Source of the DNA: Maribacter stanieri
Lineage (GTDB): Bacteria; Bacteroidota; Bacteroidia; Flavobacteriales; Flavobacteriaceae
Assembly: GCF_900112245.1 (NCBI RefSeq)
Contig: NZ_FOYX01000005.1
Span: forward strand, 6,363 to 70,362
Reading direction: 5' to 3'
DNA length: 64,000 nucleotides
Shown one piece after another: positions 36,532 through 45,226 of the stretch. The position numbers and the translations under genes are program-made. How positions within the stretch are numbered: the stretch's first letter is position 1; every line of letters begins with the position of its first letter. The notes under the pieces were generated by a model, which saw nothing but the letters and a program-made list of their open reading frames with translations, was not told the origin of the DNA and made no database searches.

Positions 36532-36869
36532 TGATTTATAACCTGGATAAGATTAACGAGATGGCAGAGGGGGATCAGGATTTTATAAATTCTGTAATAT
36601 CTGTTTTTTTGGAAGAAGTGCCTGAAGATCTAGATGCTTTAGAAAAAGCCCTGTTGGCAAAAGACCATGATCAAGTATACAAACTTGCCCATAAAATAAA
36701 GCCTAATGTTGATTTGTTGGGTATGGAACAAACACGAGCCATTGCTTTAGAATTGGAAACATTGGGTAAGCAAGAGGCAAATATGGCAGAAATAGAGGAG
36801 AAATTTCCAATGCTAAAAACCGATATAAATCAGGTTGTGGCAGAATTAAAAAATGATTTCCATTTATAA
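36531..36869 (+). CDS. Stand-alone Hpt (histidine phosphotransfer) protein
   Basis: 112 residues, a four-helix Hpt domain and nothing else. The phospho-accepting histidine is H54 in [17 protein letters not shown] (the LAHxxKxx...LLG motif). Such proteins pass phosphate between response-regulator receiver domains in multistep phosphorelays. No histidine kinase or response regulator is encoded in the window, so the partners are elsewhere. It is coupled to both neighbours by TAATG overlaps (with the FAH gene and with cinA). Confidence 0.88.
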   Translation: MIYNLDKINEMAEGDQDFINSVISVFLEEVPEDLDALEKALLAKDHDQVYKLAHKIKPNVDLLGMEQTRAIALELETLGKQEANMAEIEEKFPMLKTDINQVVAELKNDFHL

Positions 36870-38119
36870 TGCTTGCAGAAATAATTACCATTGGCGATGA
36901 AATCCTCATCGGTCAGGTCATTGATACCAATTCCGCATTTATAGCCAAAGAACTTAATAAGATAGGTGTCTCTGTATATCAGATTACATCTATACAAGAT
37001 GAGCGCGTTCATTTATTAAATGCTTTTAAAGAAGCGTCAGAACGTGTAGACGTTGTATTGATAACTGGCGGGCTAGGTCCTACAAAAGACGATATTACCA
37101 AACATACGTTGTGCGAATATTTCAATGATGAACTTGTGGAGAATGCAGAGGTTCTCGCTCATGTAGAAGAATTATTTGCGAAGTATATTAGTAATACACC
37201 TATATCGGATATTAATAGAATGCAAGCCTTGCTGCCTAGTAAGGCAGAGGTCTTACATAACGCAAACGGTACAGCGCCCGGTATGTTGATTAGGCAGGGT
37301 GAAGTTACTTTTATTTCCATGCCTGGCGTCCCTTTTGAGATGAAGCATATAATGACGGAATCTGTAATTCCAAAATTAGCGGCTTACTATAAACGCCCTC
37401 ATATTATTCATAAGACCATAGTAACTTATGGTATGGGAGAAAGTGCTATAGCGAAACGTATTGAAACTTGGGAAGATGAACTGCCTTCAAATATTAAACT
37501 GGCGTACCTCCCTAATTTAGGGAAAGTAAGATTACGGCTGTCTGCAAAAGGATCCAATTATGATGAATTAGCAAGTGCAATGGAAGCGGAATCTGAAAAG
37601 CTATATCCACTAATTAATGATATAGTTTTTGGTTTAGAGGATGATGAAAGTTTAGAAGAGATTGTTGCTAAATTATTGACCAGTAAAAATTTAACCTTAT
37701 CTACTGCCGAAAGTTTTACAGGGGGTAAAATTGCTGAAAGAATTACTTCTGTACCTGGTGCCTCTAGCTATTTTAAGGGTAGTGTGGTAAGTTATGCAAC
37801 AGAAGCTAAAATTAATGTTTTAAAGGTGTCTGAAGAGCTGGTTGAAAAGTATTCAGTAGTAAGTGCAGAAGTTGCTACGGCTATGGCAAAAGGCGCAAGA
37901 GAGTTGATGAAAACCGATTTTGCAATTGCTACTACAGGTAATGCGGGACCTACAAAAGGAGACTCAAATGCAGAAGTAGGAACAGTGTTTATTGCAATTG
38001 AAGGAACCACCTCGCATTTTGTACAAGAATTTCAGTTGGGAAGCACCCGTGAGCGTGTTGTGGAAAAGTCTGTAAATAAGGCTTTTGAGCTTCTTCAAAA
38101 AGAAATTTTAAAAATGTGA
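36869..38119 (+). CDS. cinA: CinA family protein (NMN amidohydrolase-like)
   Basis: 416 residues, full CinA length. The N-terminal MoaB/MoCF-like domain (1-170) has [23 protein letters not shown] and [14 protein letters not shown]; the C-terminal PncC-like nicotinamide-nucleotide amidohydrolase domain (about 262-412) has [22 protein letters not shown] and ATTGNAGP. The activity is usually ADP-ribose pyrophosphatase plus NMN deamidation in NAD recycling. Start overlaps the Hpt stop by one base. In Bacteroidota cinA precedes rpmB, as here. Confidence 0.93.
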   Translation: MLAEIITIGDEILIGQVIDTNSAFIAKELNKIGVSVYQITSIQDERVHLLNAFKEASERVDVVLITGGLGPTKDDITKHTLCEYFNDELVENAEVLAHVEELFAKYISNTPISDINRMQALLPSKAEVLHNANGTAPGMLIRQGEVTFISMPGVPFEMKHIMTESVIPKLAAYYKRPHIIHKTIVTYGMGESAIAKRIETWEDELPSNIKLAYLPNLGKVRLRLSAKGSNYDELASAMEAESEKLYPLINDIVFGLEDDESLEEIVAKLLTSKNLTLSTAESFTGGKIAERITSVPGASSYFKGSVVSYATEAKINVLKVSEELVEKYSVVSAEVATAMAKGARELMKTDFAIATTGNAGPTKGDSNAEVGTVFIAIEGTTSHFVQEFQLGSTRERVVEKSVNKAFELLQKEILKM

Positions 38120-38131
38120 TCTTTATTGTTG

Positions 38132-38159
38132 TTGGAACGATAAAAAAGATATAAATTTG
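38132..38159 (+). promoter_or_regulatory. Flavobacterial promoter of the rpmB operon
   Basis: TTGG at 38132-38135 (TTG 38132-38134), then 17 bases, then TAAATTTG (38152-38159), a complete match to the Bacteroidota promoter. The leader to the rpmB ATG at 38189 is about 24 bases. Confidence 0.75.
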
Positions 38160-38188
38160 CACCCTGTTTAAAAGAAAAAGTCAGCACG

Positions 38189-38428
38189 ATGTCAAAAGTA
38201 TGTGAAATTACGGGGAAGAAGGCGATGTTTGGAAACAATGTTTCGTTTTCAATAAATAAAACGAGAAGAAGATTTGATGTAAATCTATCTAAAAAACGTT
38301 TCTACATTCCTGAAGAAGACCGTTGGATTACTATTAAAGTTTCTACAAGAGCTTTAAAGAGTATCAATAAAAAAGGAATATCTGCTGTTTTGAAAGAAGC
38401 AAAAGCAAAAGGATTCGTTATTAAGTAA
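38189..38428 (+). CDS. rpmB: Ribosomal protein bL28
   Basis: 79 residues. MSKVCEITGKKAMFGNNVSFSINKTRRRF and ITIKVSTRALKSINKKG are typical of bL28 of the large ribosomal subunit. It heads a ribosomal-protein block with rpmG and the DUF4295 gene, spaced by about 21 and 36 bases. Confidence 0.97.
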   Translation: MSKVCEITGKKAMFGNNVSFSINKTRRRFDVNLSKKRFYIPEEDRWITIKVSTRALKSINKKGISAVLKEAKAKGFVIK

Positions 38429-38449
38429 TCTGGAAAATAGAGCATTAAG

Positions 38450-38632
38450 ATGGCAAAGAAAGGTAATAGAATACAAGTTATATTAGAGTGCACAGAGCAT
38501 AAAGAATCTGGTCAACCAGGTACTTCAAGATATATCACAACAAAAAATAAGAAGAACACTCCTGAGAGATTGGAAATTAAAAAATTCAATCCTATTCTTA
38601 AGAGAATGACCCTTCATAAAGAAATTAAATAG
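38450..38632 (+). CDS. rpmG: Ribosomal protein bL33
   Basis: 60 residues, [46 protein letters not shown]-type bL33 (quoted in parts) with only one cysteine, so the zinc-free form. Large-subunit protein; follows rpmB by 21 bases. Confidence 0.96.
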   Translation: MAKKGNRIQVILECTEHKESGQPGTSRYITTKNKKNTPERLEIKKFNPILKRMTLHKEIK

Positions 38633-38668
38633 ATTCTTACTTTAAGAGAATCACAAAAAACATAAGAC

Positions 38669-38821
38669 ATGGCTAAGAAGACCGTAGCAAGTTTACAGAC
38701 AAGTTCTAAAAGATTGACAAAAGCTATAAAAATGGTTAAGTCACCAAAATCAGGTGCTTACGTTTTTGTAGAGCAAGTTATGCCACCAGAATTGGTAGAT
38801 GCTTGGATTGCCAAGAAATAA
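38669..38821 (+). CDS. DUF4295 small protein
   Basis: A 50-residue frame beginning MAKKTVASLQTSSKRLTKAI and ending ELVDAWIAKK. It matches DUF4295, a small basic protein found in Bacteroidota between rpmG and ftsY and probably ribosome-associated, though its role is not proven. It starts 36 bases after rpmG and is followed by a terminator, giving an rpmB-rpmG-DUF4295 operon. Confidence 0.9.
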   Translation: MAKKTVASLQTSSKRLTKAIKMVKSPKSGAYVFVEQVMPPELVDAWIAKK

Positions 38822-38846
38822 GAATTATAACTTTTAATAGTTATTG

Positions 38847-38874
38847 AGCCCCTTTCCTACGAAAGGGGCTTTTT
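38847..38874 (+). terminator. Rho-independent terminator of the rpmB operon
   Basis: A 10-bp stem AGCCCCTTTC / GAAAGGGGCT with loop CTAC and a T tract, 25 bases after the DUF4295 stop and 34 before ftsY. Some read-through into ftsY is likely since no separate promoter is evident. Confidence 0.92.
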
Positions 38875-38907
38875 AATTTTTATATTTGAATAACCATATG
38901 ATTAACA

Positions 38908-39864
38908 ATGAGCTTATTTAAAAAAATATTTTCTTCCCAGAAAAAAGAAACCTTAGATAAAGGTTTGGAAAAAACCAAGACCAGCTTTTTTTCTAAGTTA
39001 GGAAAAGCGGTTGCCGGTAAGTCTAAAGTAGATGATGATGTACTAGATAATTTAGAAGAGGTTTTGGTTTCTTCTGATGTTGGTGTAGACACTACTTTGA
39101 AAATTATTCAAAGAATTGAAGCCAGGGTTGCTAAAGATAAGTACGTAGGTACAGACGAACTTAATGCTATATTAAGAGCTGAGATTGCCGGTCTATTATC
39201 TGAAACAAATGATAGCGATGATGCCGATATTCAGATACCTAAAGATAAAAAGCCGTATGTAATTATGGTTGTTGGGGTGAACGGTGTAGGTAAAACAACT
39301 ACAATTGGTAAATTGGCATATAGATTTAAAAATCAAGGCTTAAAAGTTGTCTTAGGTGCTGCAGATACCTTCAGGGCTGCCGCGATAGATCAGTTACAAG
39401 TTTGGGCGGATCGTGTAGATGTGCCAATAGTTAAACAACAAATGGGTAGTGATCCTGCTTCTGTTGCTTTTGATACATTAAGCTCGGCGGTTACTCAAGA
39501 TGCCGATGTTGTGATAATTGATACTGCTGGGCGATTACATAATAAAGTTAATTTGATGAACGAATTGACCAAAGTAAAACGTGTAATGCAAAAGGTAGTT
39601 GAAAACACACCGCATGAAGTTCTTTTAGTGCTAGATGGTTCTACGGGTCAGAATGCATTTGAGCAGGCCAAACAATTCACTAAAGCTACAGAGGTTACTG
39701 CTTTGGCAATTACCAAATTAGATGGTACTGCAAAAGGTGGGGTAGTAATAGGTATTTCAGATCAATTTAAAATACCGGTTAAGTATATTGGTGTTGGTGA
39801 GGGTATTGAAGATTTACAGGCATTTAATAAACACGAATTCGTAGATTCATTCTTTAAAATTTAA
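38908..39864 (+). CDS. ftsY: Signal recognition particle receptor FtsY
   Basis: 318 residues. The SRP-GTPase NG domain shows GVNGVGKTTTIGK (P-loop, residues 123-135), DTFRAAAIDQL, DTAGRLHN, and ITKLDGTAKGGVV. The N-terminal region is a short, Lys-rich amphipathic helix rather than the long acidic A domain of E. coli. FtsY guides ribosome-nascent-chain complexes with SRP to SecYEG at the inner membrane. Directly followed by the DUF2911 gene after two bases. Confidence 0.97.
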   Translation: MSLFKKIFSSQKKETLDKGLEKTKTSFFSKLGKAVAGKSKVDDDVLDNLEEVLVSSDVGVDTTLKIIQRIEARVAKDKYVGTDELNAILRAEIAGLLSETNDSDDADIQIPKDKKPYVIMVVGVNGVGKTTTIGKLAYRFKNQGLKVVLGAADTFRAAAIDQLQVWADRVDVPIVKQQMGSDPASVAFDTLSSAVTQDADVVIIDTAGRLHNKVNLMNELTKVKRVMQKVVENTPHEVLLVLDGSTGQNAFEQAKQFTKATEVTALAITKLDGTAKGGVVIGISDQFKIPVKYIGVGEGIEDLQAFNKHEFVDSFFKI

Positions 39865-39866
39865 AA

Positions 39867-40748
39867 TTGAAGTATAGCTGGTTCATTTTATCCTTTATAA
39901 TTTATAATATAAGTTGGGGACAAATGAGTCACCCTAAAGCTAGTCCGTTTTCTAGGATAGAGCAAGAAGTGGGGCTTTCAAAAATTTCCATTGAATATTC
40001 AAGACCATCGGCTAGAGGACGAACATTGTTCGGAAATCAAGAAAATGGTGAACCTGGGCTGGTACCTTATGGTCGCATTTGGCGAGTTGGCGCTAATGAA
40101 TCCACGAAAATTTCTTTTGATTCTGACATTGTAATTGATGGACAAGAATTAAAAAAGGGAACTTATGCTCTATATGCTTTTCCTGAAGAGAATAAATGGC
40201 AAATAGTATTTCATAACAATAGCACACATTGGGGTGATGGCAGAACAAATTATAATCCTGAAGAGGATGCACTTCGTATTTTAGTTCTACCTACCAAAAC
40301 ACATGATTTTCAAGAGAGTTTTCTAATTTCATTTGATAATTTAGACCATAATAGTGTATCGATGATTTGGAATTGGGGGAATACTCAGATTTCTACGCCC
40401 ATTCAATTTGATACAAAATCTATTATGCAAAGGCAGATAGATGAAGAATTATCAAAGACTCCTACACCACAAACATTTTATGAAGCTGCACGATATTATC
40501 AAGAGCAAGGTATTTACTTGATAAAAGCGCTTAGTTATGTAGATTTAGCAATTGAGAAAGGTGGCGACACTTATTATTATCATAGAGTACGGTCTTTAAT
40601 CTTAGCGGATTTAAATAGATATGCTGAAGCAATTAAAGAAGCTAAGCTATCTTTAAAACTAGCAAAAAAAGAAGATAAAGATGAGTTTGTACGCTTAAAT
40701 GAAGATAATATCAGAAAATGGAAAACCTTGTTGTCTCAAAATAAATAA
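39867..40748 (+). CDS. DUF2911 protein with TPR-like tail
   Basis: 293 residues, TTG start directly after ftsY; MKYSWFILSFIIYNISWGQ is a signal peptide. DUF2911 at about 20-170 has the hallmark VEYSRPSARGRTLFG-like IEYSRPSARGRTLFG, PYGRIWRVGANESTKISFD, LKKGTYALYAFP. About residues 185-290 are helical repeats (TPR-like: TFYEAARYYQEQGIYLIKALSYVDLA, YYYHRVRSLILADLNRYAEAIKEAK split by repeats). Function unknown; periplasmic. Translationally linked to ftsY. Confidence 0.88.
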   Translation: MKYSWFILSFIIYNISWGQMSHPKASPFSRIEQEVGLSKISIEYSRPSARGRTLFGNQENGEPGLVPYGRIWRVGANESTKISFDSDIVIDGQELKKGTYALYAFPEENKWQIVFHNNSTHWGDGRTNYNPEEDALRILVLPTKTHDFQESFLISFDNLDHNSVSMIWNWGNTQISTPIQFDTKSIMQRQIDEELSKTPTPQTFYEAARYYQEQGIYLIKALSYVDLAIEKGGDTYYYHRVRSLILADLNRYAEAIKEAKLSLKLAKKEDKDEFVRLNEDNIRKWKTLLSQNK

Positions 40749-40753
40749 CAGTT

Positions 40754-42433
40754 ATGATAAAGCATGTTTTATTAATATTTGTGATTTTGTTAAGTGCATG
40801 TAAGAACGAGCAGGATTTGAAAAAAGAAGAAGTAATTCTTTGGACACCCTATAATGATTCTATTGAAGTGGCAGACAATACCGATCATGAAAATGGTCGT
40901 ATGCAATACAAGTTAATTCAATCAAAAGTTCTTGATAAAAATGAAGTGTTTGTGCCTTTATATGAGGAAGTTTCAAAACTTACTAAATCTGAATATGAGA
41001 AGTTGGTTCCTTTAATATTGGAACAAGATATTTTTACAATTAGAAATCATATAAAAGAAGATAGGCTCACGTATGAAAATCTTGTGTTATTTTATTTGTA
41101 CCGTATTTATAAATATGAGTTGAATAATGCTACTACTCTAAATACCATTATAGCCCTTAATAAAGATGTAGTTGAACAGGCGAGAGAATTAGATAAGCAG
41201 AATCAAATGGGTGTGGCAACTCAAATTCAGCATCCAATTTATGGCATGCCAATTTTGTTAAAAGACAATATTAATGCACTAGGCATGAAAACGACCGCTG
41301 GTTCAATAGCATTAATGAATAATGAGGTAGACGATTCCTTTATTGTTCAGCAATTAAAAAAGAATGGAGCTTTAATTTTAGGAAAAGTAAATTTAAGCGA
41401 ATGGGCATATTTTCTATGTACGGGCTGTCCGGTTGGGTATAGTGCATATGGTGGTCAAACACTGAATCCTTATGGTCGTAGAATATTTGAAACGGGAGGT
41501 TCAAGCTCGGGCAGTGGAACAGCTGTTTCTGCCAATTATGCTGTTGCTGCAGTAGGTACGGAGACATCTGGCTCTATTTTGTCTCCTAGTAGTCAAAACT
41601 CAGTCGTTGGTTTAAAACCGACAATTGGCTTGTTAAGTAGAACAGGTATTGTGCCCATTTCAAGCACTTTAGATACTCCTGGACCGATGACTAAAAATGT
41701 AAAGGATAATGCAATTTTATTATCTGCAATGCTAGGGTTTGATGAATTTGATGCAGCGTCTGTAGAAGATAATTATCCAGGTATATTGTCTTCAGGCTTG
41801 CATCCAAAAGATTTTTCGGAAATTAGATTAGGTGCTATTAAAGATTTATTGGAAACTGATAGTATTTATAAACAAACAGTTGAAAATTTTAGTGAGGCAG
41901 GTGCAACCATAATTGAATTTACACCACCAGAAGTATCCATGGATGGGTTTTTGAGTATATTAAATATTGATATGCGTAACGATTTAAAGGCATACCTAAA
42001 AGAGTACGCAAATCCAGATGTTATAAAAATTACCTCAATTGAAGATGCAGTAGCATTTAATAATGCAGATTCATTGATTAGAATTCCGTACGGGCAAGCA
42101 TTGTTTGAAGGCTTATTATCAGATACTACCACAACTACAGAGTTAGAAGAAATAAAAGCTAATCTTGAAAAAAATGGACGCGCTTTCTTCGATACAGCGA
42201 TGAATAAGTACAAACTAGATGCTGTTTTATCTATTAATAATTACCACGCTGGTTATGCTGCAGTAGCTAAATATCCTGCTTTGACAATACCTATGGGGTA
42301 TAAAGCATCTGGTGAGCCGTTAAGTTTGACATTTATTGGAAAACAATTCTCAGAAGCTAATTTATTGCAAATAGGAAAAGCTTATGAAGAAAAATTTCCT
42401 AACCGGGCAATACCTTCAGATTATCGGAATTAA
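40754..42433 (+). CDS. Amidase-signature enzyme, lipoprotein
   Basis: 559 residues. The N terminus LLIFVILLSACKNEQ carries a lipobox (cysteine 16), so it is a lipoprotein facing the periplasm. The amidase signature catalytic triad is complete: K170 in LLKDNINALGMKTTAGS, S250 in GGSSSGSGTAVSANY and S274 in GTETSGSILSPSSQN. The amidase fold hydrolyses C-N bonds; a periplasmic lipid-anchored amidase is less common than the cytosolic ones such as GatA. Close to the DUF2911 gene (5 bases) and the metallophosphoesterase gene. Confidence 0.92.
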   Translation: MIKHVLLIFVILLSACKNEQDLKKEEVILWTPYNDSIEVADNTDHENGRMQYKLIQSKVLDKNEVFVPLYEEVSKLTKSEYEKLVPLILEQDIFTIRNHIKEDRLTYENLVLFYLYRIYKYELNNATTLNTIIALNKDVVEQARELDKQNQMGVATQIQHPIYGMPILLKDNINALGMKTTAGSIALMNNEVDDSFIVQQLKKNGALILGKVNLSEWAYFLCTGCPVGYSAYGGQTLNPYGRRIFETGGSSSGSGTAVSANYAVAAVGTETSGSILSPSSQNSVVGLKPTIGLLSRTGIVPISSTLDTPGPMTKNVKDNAILLSAMLGFDEFDAASVEDNYPGILSSGLHPKDFSEIRLGAIKDLLETDSIYKQTVENFSEAGATIIEFTPPEVSMDGFLSILNIDMRNDLKAYLKEYANPDVIKITSIEDAVAFNNADSLIRIPYGQALFEGLLSDTTTTTELEEIKANLEKNGRAFFDTAMNKYKLDAVLSINNYHAGYAAVAKYPALTIPMGYKASGEPLSLTFIGKQFSEANLLQIGKAYEEKFPNRAIPSDYRN

Positions 42434-42447
42434 TAAGTTTGGCTAAA

Positions 42448-43293
42448 ATGAAAAGAAGAAACTTTGTAAAAAGAACTTTTCAGTGGGGAGCTGGGTTGGG
42501 TTTGTTGATTGGACTATATAGTTGGCAAATTGAACCGTTTTGGATGGAATTTGTTCGTTTAAAAATGCCATTAAGAAATTTACCAGAAGGGCTAATTGGT
42601 AAAACGGTAATGCAAATCAGTGATATTCACATAGGAAATTCATTTGACTATCAATATATAATAGATTCATTTAAAGAAGCTCAAGAATTAAAACCTGATT
42701 TCGTTGTCTATACCGGCGACTATGTAACCTATGAAGACAATGAACAATTAAATCAATTGCAAGAGGTTTTAAAGTTTGTAGTTAAAGGTGCTATGGGTAC
42801 CATTGGCATATTGGGAAATCATGATTACGGAATTGATTTTGTCGAAGATGAAGTCGCACAAAAAATCACGAAGAGTTTAGAAGAAGTAGGGGTGACCATG
42901 TTACGAAATGATGCCGTGGAAATTAACGGACTCAATATTTTAGGAATGGACGATTTTTGGGGAAGTAATTTTTATCCTGAAAAAGCTACAGCAAAATATA
43001 ATCCTGAAAAAGCAAATATTACCCTATGTCACAATCCGGATGTATGCGATCTGCCAGTCTGGAATAATTTTAAAGGCTGGATACTTTCCGGTCATACACA
43101 TGGTGGACAGGTAAAACCACCATTTTTGCCTGCACCTTTATTACCAGTAAAAAATAAGAATTACGATGCTGGTATAAAAGATTTAAAAGATGGTAGAACT
43201 CTTTACATCAATAGGGCATTAGGCTGTCTACGTCAAGTACGTTTTAATGTAAGATCAGAAATTACGGTTTTTGAACTTACTAGAGAGGTTTAA
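42448..43293 (+). CDS. Metallophosphoesterase with twin-Arg-like membrane anchor
   Basis: 281 residues from the ATG at 42448 (an in-frame TTG at 42439 adds three residues). MKRRNFVKRTFQWGAGLGLLIGLYS has an RRNF twin-arginine-like start and hydrophobic core, suggesting Tat export or a membrane anchor. The calcineurin-like phosphoesterase motifs are complete: SDIHIGN, YTGDYV, GNHDYG, and SGHTHGGQ. YkuE-like phosphoesterases of this type hydrolyse phospholipid or UDP-linked substrates on the outer side of the inner membrane; substrate not determinable. Confidence 0.92.
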   Translation: MKRRNFVKRTFQWGAGLGLLIGLYSWQIEPFWMEFVRLKMPLRNLPEGLIGKTVMQISDIHIGNSFDYQYIIDSFKEAQELKPDFVVYTGDYVTYEDNEQLNQLQEVLKFVVKGAMGTIGILGNHDYGIDFVEDEVAQKITKSLEEVGVTMLRNDAVEINGLNILGMDDFWGSNFYPEKATAKYNPEKANITLCHNPDVCDLPVWNNFKGWILSGHTHGGQVKPPFLPAPLLPVKNKNYDAGIKDLKDGRTLYINRALGCLRQVRFNVRSEITVFELTREV

Positions 43294-43304
43294 ATAATAA
43301 GTGC

Positions 43305-43907
43305 CTAGTCAATAGATTGAATCACTTTATTAGCTGATAACCTAGATTTTCCGATTATATTAGGTTGAGTATTATCCTCGGAATGTCGGTAACCAATAGC
43401 GACTGAAAATAGTACTTTGTGGTCATTGATTTTAAGAATATCCTTATATTTTTCAGGTTCTATGCCTTCCATAGGTGTAGAGTCAATTTCCATAGCAGCA
43501 CAAGCGGCTAAAAAGAATCCAAGGGTAATATATACTTGTTGAGATAACCAGTTAATAGTTTTTTCCGCTGGTTGCGGTTTTACAAATTGCTTGAAATATC
43601 TTATTGCTCCTTCGTTCAAATTTTCTTCAACACGTTTTTCAAACTCTATTAGATTGTCCATAACACTGAATACAACCAAATGACTAGCATCTTTTATTTT
43701 GGTAGCATTAAAATATGAAGCGTCAGCTAAATCATTTTTAACTTGTTCATTTGATACAAATGTGAAAAGCCACGGTTGGCTATTAATAGAGGACGGACTA
43801 AGTTTAAGAATATCTTTTAAATCTTGAATATCAGAATCCAAAACCTTTCGGGTAGTATTATATTTTTTAGTGGTATATCTGTTTTCTGCAAATTGTTTAA
43901 AGTTCAT
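43305..43907 (-). CDS. Nitroreductase family flavoprotein (NfsB-like)
   Basis: 200 residues. KQFAENRYTTKKYNTTRKV, LSPSSINSQPWLFTFVSN and the late GYRHSEDNTQ with KSRLSANKVI are the FMN- and NAD(P)H-binding elements of the NfsB/dihydropteridine reductase type. It reduces quinones, nitro compounds or flavins in the cytosol. It is in opposite orientation to the operon before it and lies in the region that separates ftsY and rimO. Confidence 0.93.
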   Translation of the reverse strand: MNFKQFAENRYTTKKYNTTRKVLDSDIQDLKDILKLSPSSINSQPWLFTFVSNEQVKNDLADASYFNATKIKDASHLVVFSVMDNLIEFEKRVEENLNEGAIRYFKQFVKPQPAEKTINWLSQQVYITLGFFLAACAAMEIDSTPMEGIEPEKYKDILKINDHKVLFSVAIGYRHSEDNTQPNIIGKSRLSANKVIQSID

Positions 43908-43984
43908 ATTGTATTAATTTAACTATTCTCGGTTTTATAGTCTCTATAACTAATAAGAAGAATTTTTATTATTATCGATAAATT

Positions 43985-45109
43985 TTAATTTTCTATAATA
44001 GCATTGATCAATCCCCAAATTTCATTATCGAAACTTGAAGGACCTAAAAGTTCTTCATTACTTGCCCCGCCCATGCGTACAATAACCAAATCTAAACTTG
44101 GTACCATGTATAATTTTTGGTCATTTAAGCCTAAACCAGCATAAAGGTCAGCTGGAGCATTAGGTATTAAACTACCTGTAAATTCATCTTCAGAATTAGG
44201 TAATCTAAAACTGCTTTTACCATTTAACCAATACAGATATCCATAAGCAAGATTATAGTTTTGAGATGAGTTCGTCATGGTATTAAAATAATTTTGATCT
44301 GAGAGAATAGATAAACCATCCCAATTTCCTTGGTTTAAGTTTAAAATTCCAAAGCGGGCCATACTTCTAGCGGAGCTATAAAATACATTGTTATAGCCTA
44401 CTTTAATAAATAAGCCTTGCATTCCTATAGGTTCTTTGATTTTTTCAGAGAAATACGAGTTAAAATCTTGTTGTGTAGCACTGGCAATTACATCGTCCAA
44501 TAAAGTGTACGGTGCGTTATGATAATACCAAAAAGTACCAGGTTCGTTTAAATAAGTTAAACAATTGGGGTCTGTACAGAAAATATTTTCAACCGTATAA
44601 TCTAAACCAGTAGTCATGGTAAGCTGGTTTTCTATGGTAATATTAAGTACTTTTTCACTCGGTAAACTTGACCAACCTTCACCTAAGTAGTTTGATGTTG
44701 TATCGGTTATTTTAAGAAATTCTTCTTCCTGAGCAATACCGGTAAGCATTGCAGTTAAATTCTTTCCGGCAGAATTCCATGCATGGTTATCATCTGAGGT
44801 AAAATCACCAAAATATTTTTCTATTACCATGCGCCCGTCTTTTAAAACGATAAATGCATCGGTGTTGTTATCCTCTAAAAAATTATAAAGATTGTCTACT
44901 TGATCTTCGTTCCATCCCAAGGTTTCCATTGATATAGTTTCCCATTCATTGGTTCTGGAAATAGGAGGGAAGTAGGTATCCGTAGGTATAGGAGCCAATG
45001 CTGGTGGAGTACCGCTCTTATCGGTTTCTGAAGTAGGTTCAGAATCACTTGAGCATGATACGAGAATAGATAGTATGGCAAACAGGCTGAAATATTGGGA
45101 GAATTTCAT
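43985..45109 (-). CDS. Serine beta-lactamase-fold hydrolase, lipoprotein
   Basis: 374 residues. The N terminus ILSILVSCSSDSEP has a lipobox (cysteine 19). A proline-rich linker precedes a class C beta-lactamase/esterase fold: catalytic SxxK as S113-A-G-K116 in WNSAGKNLTAML, the YxN motif Y196-H-N198, and a late GLGLNDQKLYMVPSLDLVIVRMGG in place of a KTG. Likely a periplasmic esterase, DD-peptidase-like enzyme or a hydrolase of unknown substrate. Single-gene minus-strand unit. Confidence 0.9.
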   Translation of the reverse strand: MKFSQYFSLFAILSILVSCSSDSEPTSETDKSGTPPALAPIPTDTYFPPISRTNEWETISMETLGWNEDQVDNLYNFLEDNNTDAFIVLKDGRMVIEKYFGDFTSDDNHAWNSAGKNLTAMLTGIAQEEEFLKITDTTSNYLGEGWSSLPSEKVLNITIENQLTMTTGLDYTVENIFCTDPNCLTYLNEPGTFWYYHNAPYTLLDDVIASATQQDFNSYFSEKIKEPIGMQGLFIKVGYNNVFYSSARSMARFGILNLNQGNWDGLSILSDQNYFNTMTNSSQNYNLAYGYLYWLNGKSSFRLPNSEDEFTGSLIPNAPADLYAGLGLNDQKLYMVPSLDLVIVRMGGASNEELLGPSSFDNEIWGLINAIIEN

Positions 45110-45202
45110 GGTTAATTTAAGGTTTGGGTATTAATAAACAGTAATCAAATAAAGATTACGAGTAAATTTGTCCATATCTAACGTTTTTAAATACCCAAAT
45201 CG

Positions 45203-45210
45203 TATTTTTG
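45203..45210 (+). promoter_or_regulatory. Candidate -7 element of rimO
   Basis: TATTTTTG ends 16 bases before the rimO ATG and matches TAnnTTTG. The -33 box is weak (a T-rich run around 45184). Confidence 0.5.
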
Positions 45211-45226
45211 CACCCCAATTTAAATT

